Under the pieces are notes generated by a model. That model was not told the DNA's origin. It made no database searches and was given only the letters and a program-made list of their open reading frames with translations. Below, in pieces: positions 1 through 5,174 of a stretch of 6,182 bases of DNA. The position numbers were made by a program, and so were the translations under genes. The stretch lies in the NCBI GenBank assembly GCA_027083475.1, contig JALWON010000147.1, positions 1 through 6,182 of the forward strand, read 5' to 3'. Numbering within the stretch: the first letter of the stretch is position 1; each line of letters begins with the position of its first letter. The DNA is from Sulfurimonas sp. (GTDB lineage Bacteria > Campylobacterota > Campylobacteria > Campylobacterales > Sulfurimonadaceae).

Positions 1-2
1 TT

Positions 3-491
3 AGTATTGTGAATGATATTACAGGTTTAGCAGATGATGCGGTCTGTAAGCTTTGTGCTTCTTATGATGCACAGGCTGTTATTATGCATATGCAAGGGAC
101 ACCACAAACCATGCAAAACAATCCTCATTACGAGAGTGTCTTAAATGACATCAAGAGTTTTTTTGAGCAGAGGATCGCAAAGGCAGAATCTTTTGGCGTT
201 AAAGATATTGTCTTAGATGTAGGTATAGGTTTTGGAAAAACACTCGCAGATAATTTGCAACTTATAAAACATTTGGAACATTTTTTACACTTGGAAAAAC
301 CGCTCTTAGTCGGGGCATCAAGAAAGTCGATGATAGATAAAATCTTTCCTTCAGTGAGTGAAGATCGTTTAGCTGGAACCTTAGCCCTACATTTAGAAGC
401 ACTCAAAAATGGTGCTTCAATTTTAAGGGTACATGATGTGTATGAACACAAACAAGCCCTGAGTGTTTATGAGGCCTTAGCCGTTACTTGA
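3..491 (+). CDS. folP: Dihydropteroate synthase, C-terminal part (left edge truncated)
   Basis: Dihydropteroate synthase joins p-aminobenzoate to the pterin pyrophosphate in cytoplasmic folate synthesis and is the sulfonamide target. The reading frame is open from the left edge, and the GTG at 9 is an internal Val codon of the conserved VNDITG segment, not a start. Counting from position 9, the visible motifs are NDITG at the beginning, MHMQG (26-30), DVGIGFGKT (70-78), GASRKS (102-107, with the Arg-Lys that bind pterin/phosphate) and RVHDV (140-144, the phosphate-binding Arg and His). About 160 of the usual 270-380 residues are present. The N-terminal strand and the two flexible loops lie outside the window. 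Val replaces the usual Pro in the DPGxGFGK motif; I recall this in other Campylobacterota. The stop codon overlaps the end of the convergent cyclophilin gene by 8 bp. Family assignment is very secure. Confidence 0.95.
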   Translation, partial: SIVNDITGLADDAVCKLCASYDAQAVIMHMQGTPQTMQNNPHYESVLNDIKSFFEQRIAKAESFGVKDIVLDVGIGFGKTLADNLQLIKHLEHFLHLEKPLLVGASRKSMIDKIFPSVSEDRLAGTLALHLEALKNGASILRVHDVYEHKQALSVYEALAVT

Positions 492-1023
492 GGATATAGG
501 CTTTTATAATCTCTTGGCGCTCAAGTGGTCTATCGCCACCGCGTCTTCCCATTGTCGCGACATTGTTGAGTTTTGAGAGTGCCTTGAAGGAGTCTTTGGT
601 AATATAACCAAAGATGGTATGGTGTCCATTGAGCCACGGTGTTGGAGCTGTTGTGATAAAAAACTGACTTCCATTGGTGCCTGGTCCTGCGTTTGCCATC
701 GCTAAAATGCCTGCTTTGTCAAAGACAACATTGGCTTTAAACTCATCAGCAAAAGGTTTTTTCCAGATACTTTCTCCTCCGCGACCACTCTCAGTAGGAT
801 CGCCCCCTTGAATCATAAAGTTATGAATAATTCTATGAAACGCAATACCATTGTAGTAACCATTTTTGATATGTGTCATAAAATTTTCTACAGCCTTTGG
901 GGCGACATCAGGGAGGAGTTCTATCTCGATTTTGCCTTGTGTTGTCTCTAAAACTACATGTGGGTTGGCTGCAAAGAGCTCAAGTGTGAGTGCTAAAAAC
1001 AGTAAAATTAACTTTTTTTTCAT
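484..1023 (-). CDS. ppiA: Periplasmic cyclophilin-type peptidyl-prolyl cis-trans isomerase
   Basis: Catalyses cis-trans isomerisation of Xaa-Pro bonds, probably assisting folding in the periplasm. I chose the ATG at 1023 (179 aa) over the ATG 30 bp upstream because AAGGA (1029-1033) sits 5 nt before it and the protein then begins with a clean signal peptide: MKKK, a hydrophobic stretch LILLFLALTLELF, and a likely cut after Ala18 or Ala19. The upstream ATG would put it inside a second Lys/Arg-rich stretch and overlap msrB. The cyclophilin active site is complete: FHR (Arg64), Phe69, Gln72 in QGGDP, Ala110-Asn111, Gln120 and Phe122 in SQFFIT, Trp130 and His135. These align with human CypA at a constant offset of 9. 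The gene lies 13 bp downstream of msrB, so it is probably cotranscribed. Its stop overlaps folP. The gene symbol follows the E. coli periplasmic cyclophilin and reflects role rather than proven orthology. Confidence 0.93.
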   Translation of the reverse strand: MKKKLILLFLALTLELFAANPHVVLETTQGKIEIELLPDVAPKAVENFMTHIKNGYYNGIAFHRIIHNFMIQGGDPTESGRGGESIWKKPFADEFKANVVFDKAGILAMANAGPGTNGSQFFITTAPTPWLNGHHTIFGYITKDSFKALSKLNNVATMGRRGGDRPLERQEIIKAYILK

Positions 1024-1036
1024 TTTTGTCCTTCGT

Positions 1037-1426
1037 TTATTCTTTTTCTTCAAAATCTAAAGAGACTGAGTTAATACAGTATCTTTGTCCTGTAGGCTCT
1101 GGACCATCAGGAAACACATGTCCAAGGTGTGCATCGCAGTTGTTGCAGCGCACTTCAATGCGAATCATACCATGGGACATATCTTTAATCTCTTTAATTG
1201 CCCCCTCAACTCCTTCGTAGTAACTCGGCCAGCCAGTTCCAGAGTCAAATTTGGTTTCCGACTCAAAAAGAGGAGCATCGCAGCAGACACATTTGTAGAG
1301 ACCACTTCCTTTATAATCATAATATTTTCCAGAGAATGGGGCTTCTGTACCATGTTGGCGTGTGACATAAAATGTCTCTTCATCGAGTTGTTCTCTCCAT
1401 TGGGCATCAGTTTTTGTGACTGTCAT
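1037..1426 (-). CDS. msrB: Peptide-methionine (R)-S-oxide reductase MsrB
   Basis: Reduces the R epimer of methionine sulfoxide in oxidised proteins using thioredoxin. The 129 aa form a single complete SelR/MsrB domain. Two zinc-binding CxxC pairs are present (Cys46/Cys49 and Cys94/Cys97), with the GTGWPSY substrate-pocket motif (63-69), HLGHVFPDGP (100-109), and the catalytic Cys117 in RYCINS. The usual resolving cysteine in the SGCGWPS loop is Thr here, as in E. coli-type enzymes, so the sulfenic acid is probably reduced directly by thioredoxin or through another Cys. An extra Cys48 lies inside the first zinc pair (CVCC). There is no signal peptide, so it is cytoplasmic, and there is no MsrA fusion. 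AAAGGA precedes the ATG by about 6 nt. The gene overlaps the upstream ATPase gene by 20 bp, which suggests translational coupling, and the cyclophilin follows 13 bp later. Confidence 0.96.
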   Translation of the reverse strand: MTVTKTDAQWREQLDEETFYVTRQHGTEAPFSGKYYDYKGSGLYKCVCCDAPLFESETKFDSGTGWPSYYEGVEGAIKEIKDMSHGMIRIEVRCNNCDAHLGHVFPDGPEPTGQRYCINSVSLDFEEKE

Positions 1427-2852
1427 ATTTTTCCTTTAAGCTTGTTATTTTGTCTGTGAGTTTTTCATAAACAATATGAACACTGTGACTTGTTTTTTGG
1501 ATACTGAGTTCTATATGCTGCATATCAGCTTCTTGTGCATCTAAGATGAGTAAGTGTTTTGGATTGAGTTCGTCTATATTTGAATTTTTTACAAAAATAA
1601 GTGCATCTAAAGTCTGCAATCGAAGCGGTTCCTCTACACTTAGAAATGTTGTACTCTCCTTTATAAAATACTCTAAATCTTCTATAAGCTCTTGTTGTGT
1701 CTGTGTATTAGAGAGAATCATAATCTCATGTGCTTTGTTTTCTTTGAGCAGTCTTGCTATAAGTAAGAGGGCTTTCGCTTGTTTATGTGCATGGTAAAAA
1801 GTAATGGATTTATTATGAAAAGGATAAACTGTTTGCAGGGTATGTGTATAGGTTGCAATTTTGTAATTGACGAGTAAAAGATTTGCCTCTTTTTGCAAAT
1901 CTATGAGTTGGAGTATAAAATCATTTTTAAAAAGATTCGCATCATCACATAAAACGAGTTGAGGAATGTCTGATTTTTTTATATCTAAAAACTCATAAGG
2001 TGTGACTATGAGAATATCTAAAATATTAAAATCAATAATAGCATGTTCAATAATATCTAAAAGTTTCTGTTTGAGAATATCACATGCTAAGTGTGTCGGT
2101 TTAATGATGAGTACTTGGCTGTTTTTATGTGTCAGTACATGAAAAATAGCTTTTAAAAGGAGTGTGCTCGTTTTTCCACTTCTTTTTGGGGCTTGGAGGG
2201 ACTCCAGACCATAAACCTCATGGTCAATAATAGCTCTTTGTTGTGGATTACAAAATTGTGGCTCTTTGTTGGCATCAAGTAGTGTATATTGAATGAGTAA
2301 ATTTCCTAAAATATCATTTTTCGTGTAGCGGTTTGCTGGGTTTACTTGGGCTGTTTGGAGTTTTTTGAGTATCTCTTCTTGTGGGGTATCACTAAAGATG
2401 ACTTTTTGTATAGGAATGAGTTCTTGAAATGAAATATCTAAATGCTCATACTCATCAGCATTTAAATTTTCCATTAGAAGATAATTATAGATAGGTAAAT
2501 CACTAAAATGTCGTAACTCTTTGAGCTTTTGATGAATAATATCTTGCTTCTTTTGAAAAGAGAGTGTATCTTTACTTGTCTCTTGGTTTTGTGCTTTTTG
2601 TACCTTTGCATTTTTTAAATCATCATACGCCCACTCTTTTTTTTCAAAAATATAGAGTCCACGTGATTCATCTAAAAGAATGAGTGGAAAATAGTACTCT
2701 GATGCATGGTGAAAAAGTGTGATGTTGTCAAAAATAAAAAAGTTTTGTTCCTCTGATAAGTTTTTTAATTTTTTAATTAAAAGCGAATCGGGAATACGAA
2801 GTGATTTTTTATCTTTTTTGAAAAGAGAGCTGAGAAAAGAGAGTTTCATCAT
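1407..2852 (-). CDS. NERD-like / degenerate UvrD-like P-loop ATPase, unknown function
   Basis: Predicted 481-aa cytoplasmic protein without signal or membrane segments. Residues about 35-80 resemble the nuclease-related domain (NERD): a hydrophobic strand LILL, then RGLYIFEKKEW, with Glu70 and Lys72 in the E-x-K position. The acidic residue normally two or three positions into the first strand appears to be Pro56, so nuclease activity is doubtful. Residues 201-234 resemble a superfamily 1 helicase start: CNPQQRAI (Q-motif), then a Walker A A221-PKRS-GKT228. Walker B is LVLCDDAN (299-306), with Asp304 where UvrD helicases have Glu. Motif III and the C-terminal motifs IV-VI are very weak; for example no clear arginine-finger motif is seen near 445-465. 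The N-terminal LEKK-rich stretch 80-115 is charged and probably helical. The first of two adjacent ATGs is used, and neither has a clear Shine-Dalgarno; a hairpin lies 9 nt upstream. Function is not known. A DNA-binding or DNA-repair accessory role is only an inference. Confidence 0.8.
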   Translation of the reverse strand: MMKLSFLSSLFKKDKKSLRIPDSLLIKKLKNLSEEQNFFIFDNITLFHHASEYYFPLILLDESRGLYIFEKKEWAYDDLKNAKVQKAQNQETSKDTLSFQKKQDIIHQKLKELRHFSDLPIYNYLLMENLNADEYEHLDISFQELIPIQKVIFSDTPQEEILKKLQTAQVNPANRYTKNDILGNLLIQYTLLDANKEPQFCNPQQRAIIDHEVYGLESLQAPKRSGKTSTLLLKAIFHVLTHKNSQVLIIKPTHLACDILKQKLLDIIEHAIIDFNILDILIVTPYEFLDIKKSDIPQLVLCDDANLFKNDFILQLIDLQKEANLLLVNYKIATYTHTLQTVYPFHNKSITFYHAHKQAKALLLIARLLKENKAHEIMILSNTQTQQELIEDLEYFIKESTTFLSVEEPLRLQTLDALIFVKNSNIDELNPKHLLILDAQEADMQHIELSIQKTSHSVHIVYEKLTDKITSLKEKYDSHKN

Positions 2853-2861
2853 ACTATAACG

Positions 2862-2886
2862 ATACCATCACAAAAGGTGATGGTAT
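2862..2886 (-). other. Perfect 10-bp hairpin between hup and the ATPase gene
   Basis: ATACCATCAC and GTGATGGTAT form a perfect 10-bp stem with a 5-nt loop. On the - strand it begins 7 nt after the HU stop codon and ends 9 nt before the ATG of the ATPase gene. No run of T follows on either strand, so it is not a standard intrinsic terminator. It could stabilise the 3' end of the abundant hup mRNA, attenuate readthrough, or hinder ribosome entry at the next gene. Confidence 0.6.
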
Positions 2887-2893
2887 GGCATGA

Positions 2894-3178
2894 TTATTTA
2901 CCAGCTGCAACACGGTCTTTAAGACCTTTACCAGCTTTAAACTTAGGAACCATTTTATCTTGAGTTGTGTAAGTTTTATCAGTACCAGGTATTTTGCCAT
3001 TTTTACCTTTTTGCAATGCTGCTGAAAAACTACCAAAACCCACTAAAGAAACATCTTCTTTTTTTACAAGTGCAGTTGTAACTGCTTCTGTAAATGCTTT
3101 GATTGCCGCTTCTGCTTCTACCTTTGTTTTGTAGTCGCCACTTGCCTGTACTAACTCTACGAATTCTGCTTTATTCAT
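2894..3178 (-). CDS. hup: HU-family DNA-binding protein
   Basis: A nucleoid-associated protein that dimerises and bends DNA with little sequence specificity. At 94 aa it has the usual HU length. The N-terminal helical half (MNKAEFVELV to ALVKK40) is followed by the signature VGFGSF (46-51), the beta-ribbon arm with the DNA-intercalating Pro64 in GKIPGT, and the closing segment PKFKAGKGLKDRV (78-90), which matches the HU consensus FKAGKxLKDxV. Ala and Lys are abundant and codon choice is conserved-looking, as expected for a highly expressed gene. AAGGG lies about 7 nt before the ATG. A 63-bp gap separates it from the upstream 77-residue gene and may hold its own promoter. The protein fits HU better than IHF because it lacks the IHF-type arm sequence. 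Whether it is a homodimer cannot be told from one gene. Confidence 0.96.
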   Translation of the reverse strand: MNKAEFVELVQASGDYKTKVEAEAAIKAFTEAVTTALVKKEDVSLVGFGSFSAALQKGKNGKIPGTDKTYTTQDKMVPKFKAGKGLKDRVAAGK

Positions 3179-3233
3179 AAATTTACCCTTGGATTAAAAT
3201 ATTTCCGAATTAAAAAAATTCAGCTGCATGTAC

Positions 3234-3239
3234 TTTATA
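3234..3239 (-). promoter_or_regulatory. Possible -10 box for hup
   Basis: TATAAA on the - strand lies about 56 nt upstream of the HU ATG, in a T/A-rich stretch. No convincing -35 hexamer is present at 16-18 bp, which is common for sigma70 promoters in this phylum. The 63-bp gap and the expected high expression of HU make a promoter here plausible, but the match alone is weak. Confidence 0.25.
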
Positions 3240-3241
3240 GT

Positions 3242-3475
3242 TTATTTGCTTAAAGATTTCTTCTTTTTACTCAATTTCGCAATAAAATGTAAAATTTTTG
3301 CTGTTTTGAGTCCGTTTTTAGCCCTTTTTAGGAGCTTTAGAGGATTGAGGCTTCTGTTTCTAATCATAATTAATGCTGATATTTCTTCTATTCTCTTGTA
3401 TCTGTTGTGGTGAGATTGGATCGACAAAAAAACATCTTCTAAGCCATCTCTTTCATTTTTACTCAGTGCACTCAT
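3242..3475 (-). CDS. Small basic protein of unknown function (77 aa)
   Basis: I do not recognise a named family. The ATG at 3475 has a good Shine-Dalgarno (GAGGA, 7 nt upstream) and lies 3 bp after the HTH gene's stop, so the two are almost certainly cotranscribed and perhaps translationally coupled. The N-terminal part (SALSKNERDGLEDVFLSI) is mildly acidic and amphipathic. From residue 23 on it is strongly basic, ending in a Lys-rich tail (KLSKKKKSLSK), which suggests nucleic-acid or membrane-surface binding. It has no signal peptide, no transmembrane helix and no cysteine. Two His and an Asn (SHHNRYKR, 21-28) form the most distinctive patch. It could be a partner of the HTH protein. The hydrophobic + strand frame over the same bases (3228-3413) lacks a ribosome site and is judged spurious. 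Confidence 0.75.
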   Translation of the reverse strand: MSALSKNERDGLEDVFLSIQSHHNRYKRIEEISALIMIRNRSLNPLKLLKRAKNGLKTAKILHFIAKLSKKKKSLSK

Positions 3476-3478
3476 AGA

Positions 3479-3718
3479 TTAATCCTCTAACTTATTAATT
3501 TTTCTTACTGTGCGTAAAATTTCATCATCATCTAATTTTCCAAGCATTTTCATCACAACAATAGCTGCTTGTGGTTTTGCACGTGCAAGCTTCCAGTCTT
3601 GATAGGTTCGCATAGAGATACCAAGACTTAGGGCCATATCTTTGAGTGATATTTTTTTGCCATTGTTTTGAGATTCTAATGCATTATGAAGGATATTAAA
3701 TAAGTCATTAATTTGCAT
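3479..3718 (-). CDS. Small Cro/CI-type helix-turn-helix DNA-binding protein (79 aa)
   Basis: A predicted small transcription regulator. Residues 24-46 give a classic helix-turn-helix: SLKDMALSLGIS, a turn around Gly33, then a recognition helix SMRTYQDWKLARAKP. The remainder (47-79) is a short helical tail, rich in Asp/Lys, that may serve dimerisation. There is no ligand or protease domain. The ATG at 3718 is the first in-frame start after the upstream TAA at 3743-3745. It has no Shine-Dalgarno, but a perfect TATAAT lies 6 nt before it, so the transcript may be leaderless. The AT-rich, repeat-containing gap upstream is a natural site for autoregulation. Together with the basic 77-aa gene 3 bp downstream it forms a two-gene unit. 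The fold is well supported; the targets are unknown. An antitoxin role is possible but not shown. Confidence 0.85.
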   Translation of the reverse strand: MQINDLFNILHNALESQNNGKKISLKDMALSLGISMRTYQDWKLARAKPQAAIVVMKMLGKLDDDEILRTVRKINKLED

Positions 3719-3724
3719 GCGAAA

Positions 3725-3730
3725 ATTATA
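3725..3730 (-). promoter_or_regulatory. Perfect -10 box TATAAT just before the HTH gene
   Basis: TATAAT on the - strand ends 6 nt before the ATG of the HTH gene, placing the expected transcription start at or next to the first codon. The -35 position (3748-3753) reads TGTATA, only a partial match. The gap is so rich in A and T that a chance match is possible. Confidence 0.4.
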
Positions 3731-3841
3731 CGGTTTATAGTATTAAATATACATTAAATTATATATAATTATAGTTTAAATGTATGTTATATAAATTTTT
3801 ATTTATTTAATATAAAATATATAGTATTTTTTATACGGTTT
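3726..3841. repeat. Paired 11-bp direct repeats (TTATACGGTTT) in the AT-rich control region
   Basis: TTATACGGTTT occurs at 3726-3736 and again at 3831-3841, 105 bp apart (about ten helical turns). TATAGTATT occurs at 3736-3744 and 3820-3828, 84 bp apart (about eight turns). The first TTATACGGTTT overlaps the TATAAT of the HTH gene, and the second extends into ACGGTTTTCCGT (3835-3846), a small inverted repeat. These are candidate operators for the HTH protein or another regulator. Confidence 0.5.
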
Positions 3842-3865
3842 TCCGTGTTTTTTTGAGAAAAAAAT

Positions 3866-4483
3866 TTAAGAAGATTGTGGTGAATTGTTGAGTGTAATCG
3901 TTTGTGTTTTTGAAGCATTTATAATGGCTGCTTTCTCTTTTTCTAAAAGTACTATTTTCTCATTGATGTGCGGGATGAGAGAGTGGTTGTGGCGTTTAGC
4001 ATCATCGAGTTCTGTGTTGAGTGCTTTGATGTCAGTGTCAATAAACGCTAGTTTCGAGAGTATGATAGGAACTTGTTTGTAGTCTATGAGAAATGTATTG
4101 TTTGTGCTGCGAACATTGTGGACTGTAATCGAGTGTGAGGCAATAACCTTTACATTCTCTTCTACAGAGTCAATGGTAACATCTTGTGCATAAACAGAAC
4201 CACTTTGAGCATTTTTAATATGCACATTGGTTGCATGGACCTCGCCTCCATCAAGTGTGTTGATTTTTGCTTGGTGGCAACGCAGTGTTCCTCTATGGGT
4301 ATTGACATTCGCTGTATGTGCAAACTGTGAAGAGTAGGGACTTGTTTGTCCATCAATGAAGAGTTTTTTCGCTTCAATGATACTGTTGTCTTGTGCATCT
4401 TCTATGAGATATAAAGAGGAACATACCAGCTCTTCTTCCTCTGTGACAAACTGTTTTGTTATTTCAAATGCTTCTGCTTGCAT
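3866..4483 (-). CDS. Short DUF342 (FapA)-like beta-helix protein
   Basis: At 205 aa, residues about 33-125 show the repetitive short-strand pattern of a right-handed beta-helix: AKKLFIDGQT, ANVNTHRGTLRCHQAKI, GGEVHATNVHI, SGSVYAQDVTI, NVKVIASHSITV. A charged helical or coiled-coil segment follows (145-190), and then a short tail TQTITLNN. This order matches the middle-to-C-terminal part of DUF342/FapA proteins as I remember them, but those are normally several hundred residues long, so this is a miniature or reduced member. No continuation is seen in other frames, and the downstream DNA is noncoding. There is no signal peptide, so it is presumably cytoplasmic. AGGA lies about 6 nt before the ATG, and the coiled-coil gene ends 8 bp upstream, indicating one operon. 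Suggested roles for DUF342 include cell-surface or flagellar assembly and polar scaffolding; for this protein the function is unknown. Confidence 0.75.
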   Translation of the reverse strand: MQAEAFEITKQFVTEEEELVCSSLYLIEDAQDNSIIEAKKLFIDGQTSPYSSQFAHTANVNTHRGTLRCHQAKINTLDGGEVHATNVHIKNAQSGSVYAQDVTIDSVEENVKVIASHSITVHNVRSTNNTFLIDYKQVPIILSKLAFIDTDIKALNTELDDAKRHNHSLIPHINEKIVLLEKEKAAIINASKTQTITLNNSPQSS

Positions 4484-4491
4484 ATTTTTTC

Positions 4492-5151
4492 CTAATGTTC
4501 GAGTAAATCACTATAGTCATATTTTGAAAAGTCTAGGTAGAGTCTATCATTTCTTTTAATGATTCTTACATCTTTACTGTAGGCTTCTAAAAATCTTTTT
4601 TTGATGATTTTTTTCTCTTGAGCGGTAATATCTAAAGATTTCAGATAACTTTTTAACTCAACAATTTTCTCTTCTTTGTGGGTCACTTTGTTTTCTAAAG
4701 TCTCTACTTCATGAATGGTTTGCTCTTTTTGTGCCGTGAGTTGTGCATTGATGAGTTCTAAAACACTTTTGAGTTGTTCATCTTTTGCATTATAAACTTT
4801 TTCTATTTTGTTCATCTCATCACGTAACATCTGCTCTTTATCATCGATGAGTTTGTCGATTTTCTCTTCGAGTTGGATGATTTTTTCTTTGAGTTGTTGG
4901 TTCTCTTTTTGGTAAAGCGATAAAACCATAGAGACGGTTGTTTTAGGTTTTTGAACAGATTTTTGAGCGGCTCTTTTCTTCTCTTCATTGATTTGAGTAC
5001 TTTTTTTTGCATCTACTGAGTGCTTTGTGACAATGATATATGTTACCCCGTTCTCAATAATATAGTTGAGCTTTTTTGCACGAAGTTTTGAGTTTATCAT
5101 CTCTTTTGACATTTTAAAATATTGTGAATATTCATCGAGTGTAAGTCTCAT
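4492..5151 (-). CDS. Coiled-coil protein with N-terminal HTH-like segment (possible DUF3972)
   Basis: 219 aa from the ATG at 5151, chosen because AAGGA (5157-5161) sits 5 nt upstream. A longer frame would need the GTG at 5175, which has no ribosome site. Residues 1-45 (MRLTLDEYSQYFKMSKEMI, then SKLRAKKLNYIIENGVTYII) resemble the excisionase/MerR-type winged helix that reads 'helix, turn, helix, small wing'. Residues 50-70 are a Lys-rich linker. Residues 75-170 are a long, almost purely Glu/Lys/Gln/Leu coiled coil, and the end is a compact segment (RRNDRLYLDFSKYDY-like) of unknown fold. The layout is similar to the DUF3972 family that I recall in Campylobacterota, but this is from memory. It heads a two-gene unit with the short DUF342-like protein and is divergent from fba. 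Role unknown; a DNA-linked scaffold or regulator is a guess. Confidence 0.8.
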   Translation of the reverse strand: MRLTLDEYSQYFKMSKEMINSKLRAKKLNYIIENGVTYIIVTKHSVDAKKSTQINEEKKRAAQKSVQKPKTTVSMVLSLYQKENQQLKEKIIQLEEKIDKLIDDKEQMLRDEMNKIEKVYNAKDEQLKSVLELINAQLTAQKEQTIHEVETLENKVTHKEEKIVELKSYLKSLDITAQEKKIIKKRFLEAYSKDVRIIKRNDRLYLDFSKYDYSDLLEH

Positions 5152-5174
5152 TTTTTTCCTTGTTGTGTGTAGCA

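Larger units (their letters stand above)
3719..3865. other. AT-rich noncoding gap (about 14% G+C)
   Basis: This is the longest gene-free stretch in the window, 147 bp. About 21 bases are G or C, and 3787-3823 (37 bp) has none. It holds a perfect 14-bp palindrome AATTATATATAATT (3757-3770) set inside a looser inverted pair, ATACATTAAA (3749-3758) and TTTAAATGTAT (3775-3785), plus the direct repeats listed separately. It lies between the end of the DUF342-like gene and the start of the HTH gene, so it must contain the 3' end of one unit and the promoter of the next. Curved DNA and HU or other nucleoid-protein binding are likely. Confidence 0.7.

Noticed and set aside
128..451. Antisense open frame inside folP
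   Set aside because: folP motifs in the + strand frame are intact, and the reverse frame has no recognisable domain or ribosome site.
1085..1459. Long + strand open frame over msrB
   Set aside because: It reads against the fully conserved msrB domain; its composition looks like a mirror of the real gene.
3228..3413. Hydrophobic + strand open frame of 61 residues, which could look like a small membrane protein or type I toxin
   Set aside because: It lies antisense to the 77-residue gene, which has a good ribosome site and HTH partner. The + frame has no Shine-Dalgarno and its hydrophobicity follows from reading Lys-rich codons in reverse.
3848..3864. TTTTTTT-GAG-AAAAAAA as the terminator of the DUF342-like gene
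   Set aside because: The stem is only A:T pairs with a 3-nt loop and is not followed by a T-run on the - strand, so it would be too weak to call a terminator.
3719..3865. AT-rich gap as a replication origin or plasmid-type iteron region
   Set aside because: No DnaA box-like 9-mers and no regular array of iterons are seen; only two copies of the 11-bp repeat are present and no replication gene is nearby.
3242..3865. The HTH pair as part of a prophage or integrated element
   Set aside because: No integrase, transposase, target duplication or tRNA lies nearby, and all flanking genes are ordinary housekeeping genes.
4812..5012. Very Lys/Ser-rich - strand frame inside the coiled-coil gene
   Set aside because: It is a shifted frame of a Glu/Lys-rich coiled coil, which readily produces open Lys-rich shadows.
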